NCBI RefSeq assembly: GCF_030464885.1
Contig: NZ_JALPRJ010000022.1
Span: 58,350-122,349 of the forward strand
Source: Caballeronia sp. SEWSISQ10-4 2
GTDB lineage: Bacteria; Pseudomonadota; Gammaproteobacteria; Burkholderiales; Burkholderiaceae
Length of the DNA stretch: 64,000 nucleotides
Reading direction: 5' to 3'
Positions within the stretch are counted from its first letter, which is position 1, and each line of letters opens with the position of its first letter. The notes below the pieces were generated by a model, which was not told the origin of the DNA, made no database searches, and saw nothing but the letters and a program-made list of their open reading frames with translations. Both the position numbers and the translations under genes were made by a program. Below are positions 59,937 through 64,000 of this stretch, one piece after another.

Positions 59937-62252
59937 ATGATGAAACATTTAAGACTACTTCCGATTTCGGTTGCAACGATGCTCGCTGTCTTCGGCGTCG
60001 GTAATGCCCAGGCGCAAAGCAGCACTATCACTGTCAGCGGCGTGAAATACACGTTCTGTGGGAGTGAGAACGACAACTGTACGTTTTCCGGCAAGGGATC
60101 CGTGGTGTTCGGCTCGGTTCCCCCCAACTCGCCGACCACCATGCTGACGAGCCCGCGCAGCTTCACGAACGGGGTCGGCTGTTATGTAGGCGCTGTCTCG
60201 CAGACCGATCCGGCATTCGGTTACGGAAAATCGTGCTGGGTCAGCCTGGCATCCACCACCAAGCCGGTGACGACGACACCGACCACAACGACACCGACCA
60301 CAACGACGCCGACCACAACGACGCCGACCACGACGACGCCGACCACGACGACGCCGACCACGACGACGCCGACCACGACGACACCGACCACGACGACACC
60401 GACCACGACGACGCCGACCACGACGACGCCGACCACAACGACACCGACCACAACGACGCCGACAGCGGGCACCTCGGCCATCTCATGCGGCTCGCCGACA
60501 CAAGCGTCAGGCGGCACGGCCAATGGATTGATCAGCGCCGACACGCTGACAACTGACGGGACTCGCATTTTTGCGAATAACACACCGTTCAAGGTAGCAG
60601 TCACGACCAACGCGCCGGGCGCAGACACTGTCATCTGGTCGGTTGCCGACGCGAACGGAGCGATAAAGACGCAGGGCAGCTTCGCCGTGAAGTCCGGTGT
60701 GCAGACCAGCACGATGTCGTGCACGTCGACATGGTCCGGCTACGGCGCAATCACTGCCACGTTGCAATCCAATGGCGGCACGTTGCCGAACATGGGCACG
60801 CGCCCAATGGGCATTGCAACGTTCGGCGTGTTGCCCAACCTTTCATCTGCGCTCGGCACGGTGACGTATGCGCACGAGGACCAGCATCGGTTCGGGATGC
60901 AGGGTTTCAACGGCAACATCGCCGCGTTGCACGCTCTGGGGATTTCCTGGACTATCGACGACCGCGAAGTGTCGGCCATGGAGCCGAATGGCCCCAACAC
61001 CTATACACCGAGCGTGAGCGACCTGGACCCGTTCTACAAGAGCAATCCTGACCAGATGCGCATTGTGCGTCTTGACGGACTGCCGGCATGGGATTCGAAG
61101 ACGGGTCAGTTCAACGACAGCTTCTATGCGCCGTCGAACATGAGTGAATTCCAGAACTTCATGGGTAGGGTCGGTACCGACACGAGCCTGATCCGTGCCG
61201 CCAATTATCCGAACCAGCAAAACAACTACTACCAGGTGACCTGGGAGCCAAGCAACGGATGGGCGGACAGCGCGGCGAATTTCGTCGCAATGTACAAGGC
61301 CGCTTATCAGGGCTTGCATTCGACCGATCCGAACGCCATCGTGATGGGCCCTGCCAATCCCTTCCCGGCCAATTGCACCACTGCTTGCTCGACGGGTTAC
61401 CTGCAGACCTACGGCGCGCTCGGTTTGTGGAACTACATCGACGCGGTAGCGACGCACGGTTACTGGAATGCCGGTACTTATCCGGCCCATCCGCCTGAAT
61501 TGCAGGACTCGGACCCAGACCCGGCGAACCAGGCCAACGCGCTCGACAACCAGTTGATTCAGTTGCGTGCCATGATGCAAGCTGGCAAGCCGAACATGAA
61601 GCTGTTCGCTACTGAGGCGGGTACCAGCTACGATCCGGGCGTCAACTACGGACCTACGTCGCCGTCGCAGAATCAGTTGTTTGCTCAAGCTGCCGTCGGC
61701 GTGCGCTCCCACATCATCATGATCGGTGGCGGTGCGCAGGTGACCACGCTCTTCTACGGTTCTGACTATCCCGGCGAGACTGGCTACGGCACGTTCTTCG
61801 ACCTGAACGATGCTCAGGGTGCGTTCGGTGCATCGAACCTGTCACCGAAGCCTGAAGCACTCGCGTTTGCCACGATGACACGGGCGCTTGACGGCACCAA
61901 TACGCTTGGCCGCGTAACGGGTACCCCCGCCGGAACATTCGCCTATGCGTTCCAGCAACTCGGTAACGGCAAGGTGGTGACGGCCGCGTGGACACACAGC
62001 AATGCGCAGTGGCCGGCATCGGGCGGGCTCTATAGCCAGACCTACTCGACCAGCTACTCGCTTCAGGTGGACACTGCCGGCGCATCGGGCAACGTGACGA
62101 AGATCGACGGTTACGGCAACGTCAGCACGCTTCCCTATACCAACGGGAAAGTAACGCTGACACTCACCGAGGTGCCGCAATACATCGTCTCGAGCAACGC
62201 GACGGTCGCCAAGGCCAACGCAACGGTGCCGGTCGGGTACACGGGTCAGTAA
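59937..62252 (+). CDS. Secreted glycosidase (GH-A clan like, GH39-type) with PTTTT linker
   Basis: 771 residues (ATG 59937 or 59940). Signal peptide (PISVATMLAVFGVGNAQA), an N-terminal domain with paired Cys (residues about 22-100), then a linker of twelve PTTTT repeats, then a beta domain and a (beta/alpha)8-like region: IAALHALGISWTIDDREV, YQVTWEPSNGW with the likely acid/base Glu at 437 and LFATEAGTSYDPG with the likely nucleophile Glu at 560, and AVATHGYWNAG. A C-terminal beta domain follows. The two Glu-containing motifs are those of clan GH-A. Likely degrades or remodels a polysaccharide outside the cell. The family is only inferred. Confidence 0.8.
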   Translation: MMKHLRLLPISVATMLAVFGVGNAQAQSSTITVSGVKYTFCGSENDNCTFSGKGSVVFGSVPPNSPTTMLTSPRSFTNGVGCYVGAVSQTDPAFGYGKSCWVSLASTTKPVTTTPTTTTPTTTTPTTTTPTTTTPTTTTPTTTTPTTTTPTTTTPTTTTPTTTTPTTTTPTTTTPTAGTSAISCGSPTQASGGTANGLISADTLTTDGTRIFANNTPFKVAVTTNAPGADTVIWSVADANGAIKTQGSFAVKSGVQTSTMSCTSTWSGYGAITATLQSNGGTLPNMGTRPMGIATFGVLPNLSSALGTVTYAHEDQHRFGMQGFNGNIAALHALGISWTIDDREVSAMEPNGPNTYTPSVSDLDPFYKSNPDQMRIVRLDGLPAWDSKTGQFNDSFYAPSNMSEFQNFMGRVGTDTSLIRAANYPNQQNNYYQVTWEPSNGWADSAANFVAMYKAAYQGLHSTDPNAIVMGPANPFPANCTTACSTGYLQTYGALGLWNYIDAVATHGYWNAGTYPAHPPELQDSDPDPANQANALDNQLIQLRAMMQAGKPNMKLFATEAGTSYDPGVNYGPTSPSQNQLFAQAAVGVRSHIIMIGGGAQVTTLFYGSDYPGETGYGTFFDLNDAQGAFGASNLSPKPEALAFATMTRALDGTNTLGRVTGTPAGTFAYAFQQLGNGKVVTAAWTHSNAQWPASGGLYSQTYSTSYSLQVDTAGASGNVTKIDGYGNVSTLPYTNGKVTLTLTEVPQYIVSSNATVAKANATVPVGYTGQ
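60279..60458 (+). repeat. Minisatellite: 12 x 15 bp encoding PTTTT
   Basis: Twelve consecutive 15-base units starting CCGACCAC(A/G)ACGAC(A/G), with variation only at synonymous positions. Each encodes Pro-Thr-Thr-Thr-Thr. It is the linker of the glycosidase gene. Copy number is likely to vary by slippage or recombination. Confidence 0.97.
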
Positions 62253-62302
62253 CACTCTGGCTGCTTGACGCGCTGCTGATGGAAGCGGCGCGTCAACAAG
62301 AC

Positions 62303-62338
62303 AACGAATGCCTCGCGGTCAAACGCGAGGCATTCGTT
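62303..62338. terminator. Bidirectional intrinsic terminator
   Basis: A perfect 15-bp stem (AACGAATGCCTCGCG / CGCGAGGCATTCGTT) with a 6-base loop GTCAAA, between the glycosidase stop (62252) and the convergent ald stop (62370). The stem ends in T/A-rich sequence on both strands, so it may work in both directions. A weaker hairpin TTGACGCGC/GCGCGTCAA lies just before it (about 62269-62296). Confidence 0.85.
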
Positions 62339-62369
62339 TATGTATTGCGTACGTTATATGTTGCCTCCA

Positions 62370-63485
62370 CTATGCAAGCACGCTTTCGGCCGGCACGTAG
62401 TTATGACCGAGGGCACGCGCGACCGCCTTGTAAGTGACCTGTCCCTCGCACACGTTCAAGCCGGCCCGCAGATGGGGATCCTGGGACAGCGCACGTCGCC
62501 AGCCTTTATCCGCAATCGCCAAGGCATGACCGATAGTCGCGTTCGTGAGTGCGAACGTCGATGTTCGCGCAACCGCACCCGGCATGTTGGCAACGCAATA
62601 ATGCACGACATTGTCCACGACGAAAGTCGGATCCGTATGTGTTGTGGGCCGCGACGTCGCGAAGCAGCCGCCCTGATCGATCGCGACATCGACAACAACG
62701 GCGCCCGGCTTCATGTGCGAAATCATGTCGCGGGTAACGAGCTTCGGCGCGGCGGCACCGGGGATGAGCACACCGCCAATTAGAAGATCGGCAGCGAGCG
62801 CCGAGTCTTCGATCGTCTGTACGTTCGAGCATAGCGTGGTGACGCGGTTGCCATAGACCAGATCCAGTGCGCGCAGACGCTCGAGGTTCTTGTCGATGAT
62901 CGTGACACGCGCCCCCATGCCCACTGCTATTTGTAGCGCGTTCGTCCCGACTACGCCGGCCCCGATGATCACCACGTGTGCCGGCGCCACACCGGGAACA
63001 CCGCCGAGCAGCAAGGCCATTCCTCCCTTCGATTTTTCCAGATGCGCCGCGCCGGCCTGGATCGACATGCGGCCCGCGACTTCGCTCATCGGCGCAAGCA
63101 AGGGCAAGCCACCGCCCGGGCCGGTGATCGTTTCATAAGCAATGCAGACCGCCTTGGAGTCGATCAAGGCTCGCGTCTGCGCCGGGTCCGGCGCCAAATG
63201 CAGGTACGTGTAGAGGATCTGGCCCGCGCGCAACATCGCGCATTCGGCGGGCTGCGGTTCCTTGACCTTGATGATCATCTCGGCGCCCGCAAAGACCTCT
63301 TGCGGCGTGTCGACCACAGTGGCGCCCGCAGCCTTGTAGGCATCGTCCGACAAACCGATCTCCGCGCCCGCCGCTGTCTGGACAATAACCTCATGCCCGT
63401 GAGACACCAGTTCGCGAACGCCCGCAGGCGTCAGCCCGACCCGATATTCGTGGTTCTTGATTTCTTTTGGCAGACCGATACGCAT
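62370..63485 (-). CDS. ald: Alanine dehydrogenase
   Basis: 371 residues from ATG 63485, with ribosome site GAGGAGAG. Starts MRIGLPKEIKNHEYRVGLTPAG, the family signature. Pyruvate-binding Arg and Lys residues are in HEYRVGL and IIKVKEPQ; the catalytic His is in LYTYLHLAPD; the NAD-binding GxGxxG is in VVIIGAGVVGTNALQIAVGMGARVTI. The enzyme reversibly converts alanine to pyruvate and ammonia with NAD. No Lrp-type regulator gene is next to it, although one often is; the flanking stretch 63486-64000 holds its promoter. Confidence 0.97.
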   Translation of the reverse strand: MRIGLPKEIKNHEYRVGLTPAGVRELVSHGHEVIVQTAAGAEIGLSDDAYKAAGATVVDTPQEVFAGAEMIIKVKEPQPAECAMLRAGQILYTYLHLAPDPAQTRALIDSKAVCIAYETITGPGGGLPLLAPMSEVAGRMSIQAGAAHLEKSKGGMALLLGGVPGVAPAHVVIIGAGVVGTNALQIAVGMGARVTIIDKNLERLRALDLVYGNRVTTLCSNVQTIEDSALAADLLIGGVLIPGAAAPKLVTRDMISHMKPGAVVVDVAIDQGGCFATSRPTTHTDPTFVVDNVVHYCVANMPGAVARTSTFALTNATIGHALAIADKGWRRALSQDPHLRAGLNVCEGQVTYKAVARALGHNYVPAESVLA

Positions 63486-64000
63486 GATGGAACTCTCCTC
63501 GTGAAATGACCGCTTGCCAGCGTCCCCTGCCATCGATCGCCAAGCGAACTCTCACACCGGGACCTGCAGCGATAACCCGCCGCAGGAGATTGCGTGGGTT
63601 GTGTCGAGCTTTATGTCTTGCCGATGGCTGTGCGTAGCTCATTGTCTTCATCCGGAATCGCGGGCAGTGGATACATCGAGTGCTACTGCCGATTCAAGAT
63701 ACCGTCCAGTGTGATCGCAAACCGATGTCCTGGGACGATGAAAAAGACCGGGGTTTTCCATGAGATGAACGATGGCGTTTGTATATTGCAAAAGCATAGC
63801 TAACCATTGGCCGTGAGGCCTTCTCGCCCAAGGTTTTTGCTCGCGCCGGTGGACGGGTTTTTGGGGGGCTGCCGGGGTGGGTGGTGGTGGGTTGGTGCTT
63901 TCGGCCTTAGTGGTCTGCGTGAGTTAGCCGTATTTTTTATCACTGTTAGCCACTGTGCGTGGCGGCACGTCATTTCCAAAGCGACAAAGAAACGAAGCAA
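63486..64000. other. Right edge: promoter region of ald and unannotated sequence
   Basis: No convincing gene in 515 bases. The first 100 bases should hold the ald promoter. The part after about 63740 has a G-rich run (TTTTGGGGGG, GGTGGGTGGTGGTGGG near 63858-63890), and on the minus strand a 66-codon open frame runs off the edge. From memory the encoded text resembles short hypothetical proteins annotated many times in Caballeronia/Paraburkholderia, so it may be a dispersed repeat. Confidence 0.3.

Noticed and set aside
60279..60458. Regular repeats as a possible CRISPR array
   Set aside because: Fifteen-base units without spacers, in frame and coding PTTTT; it is a coding minisatellite.

Overview
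The window looks like a chromosomal segment of a GC-rich betaproteobacterium of the Burkholderiaceae, most likely Paraburkholderia or Caballeronia. The evidence is the Burkholderia-type OmpC-like porin, a DUF4148 secreted peptide, a BamA that reads like Burkholderia BamA, many DUF families common in that group (DUF3597, DUF4337, DUF6600), and high GC throughout except for one AT-rich patch near 58.8-59.1 kb. No rRNA, tRNA, CRISPR array, transposase or integrase was seen.

Region 1 (about 0.1-25.9 kb, all + strand) is an apparently complete extracellular contractile injection system (eCIS, a phage-tail-like particle). In order it encodes: a small winged-helix-like protein, one sheath, one tube, a T4-type baseplate chaperone with zinc knuckles, a disordered protein, a DUF4255 tail terminator, an AAA+ ATPase, a small protein, a DUF4157 'eCIS core domain' protein, a CIS tube/LysM-adaptor protein, a LysM-like protein, the hub, the spike, a PAAR-like tip, gp25, two large baseplate J-type proteins, a tail protein, a DUF6519 protein, a zinc-ribbon/coiled-coil/transmembrane protein and a lipoprotein. 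Most genes overlap by ATGA or are separated by a few bases, so they probably form one operon. The DUF4157 protein ends in an AHH-type HNH/EndoVII nuclease domain and is the likely toxic cargo. I recognise no tape measure or tail fibre.

Region 2 (26-32.2 kb) holds single genes: a membrane protein with pentapeptide-like repeats, a small two-repeat secreted protein, a zeta-class GST/maleylacetoacetate isomerase, a DUF4148 peptide with a clear terminator, a MATE exporter and a DUF3597 protein.

Region 3 (32.3-42.0 kb, all - strand) is a run of envelope-biogenesis genes: a short unknown protein, BamA, LptD, a LolD-like ATPase, an FtsX/MacB-type permease and a secreted AttH/CrtC-type lipocalin-like protein. 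Neither BamA nor LptD has its usual housekeeping neighbours, so I infer paralogues forming a dedicated outer-membrane or lipid-export module.

Region 4 (43-54.5 kb) contains the porin with an intrinsic terminator, a NIPSNAP protein, an MFS exporter, a TIGR02594-type peptidase, VOC and MAPEG proteins, a MerR regulator divergent from an Old Yellow Enzyme with a textbook MerR-type promoter (19-bp spacer filled by a 16-bp palindrome), a FecR/DUF6600 protein, a DUF4337 protein and a periplasmic histidine phosphatase.

Region 5 (54.6-64 kb) holds a coupled polysaccharide deacetylase and GT4 glycosyltransferase, a secreted alpha/beta hydrolase, a GNAT acetyltransferase, an AT-rich gap, a secreted clan GH-A-like glycosidase carrying twelve PTTTT repeats, and alanine dehydrogenase, with a strong bidirectional terminator between the last two.
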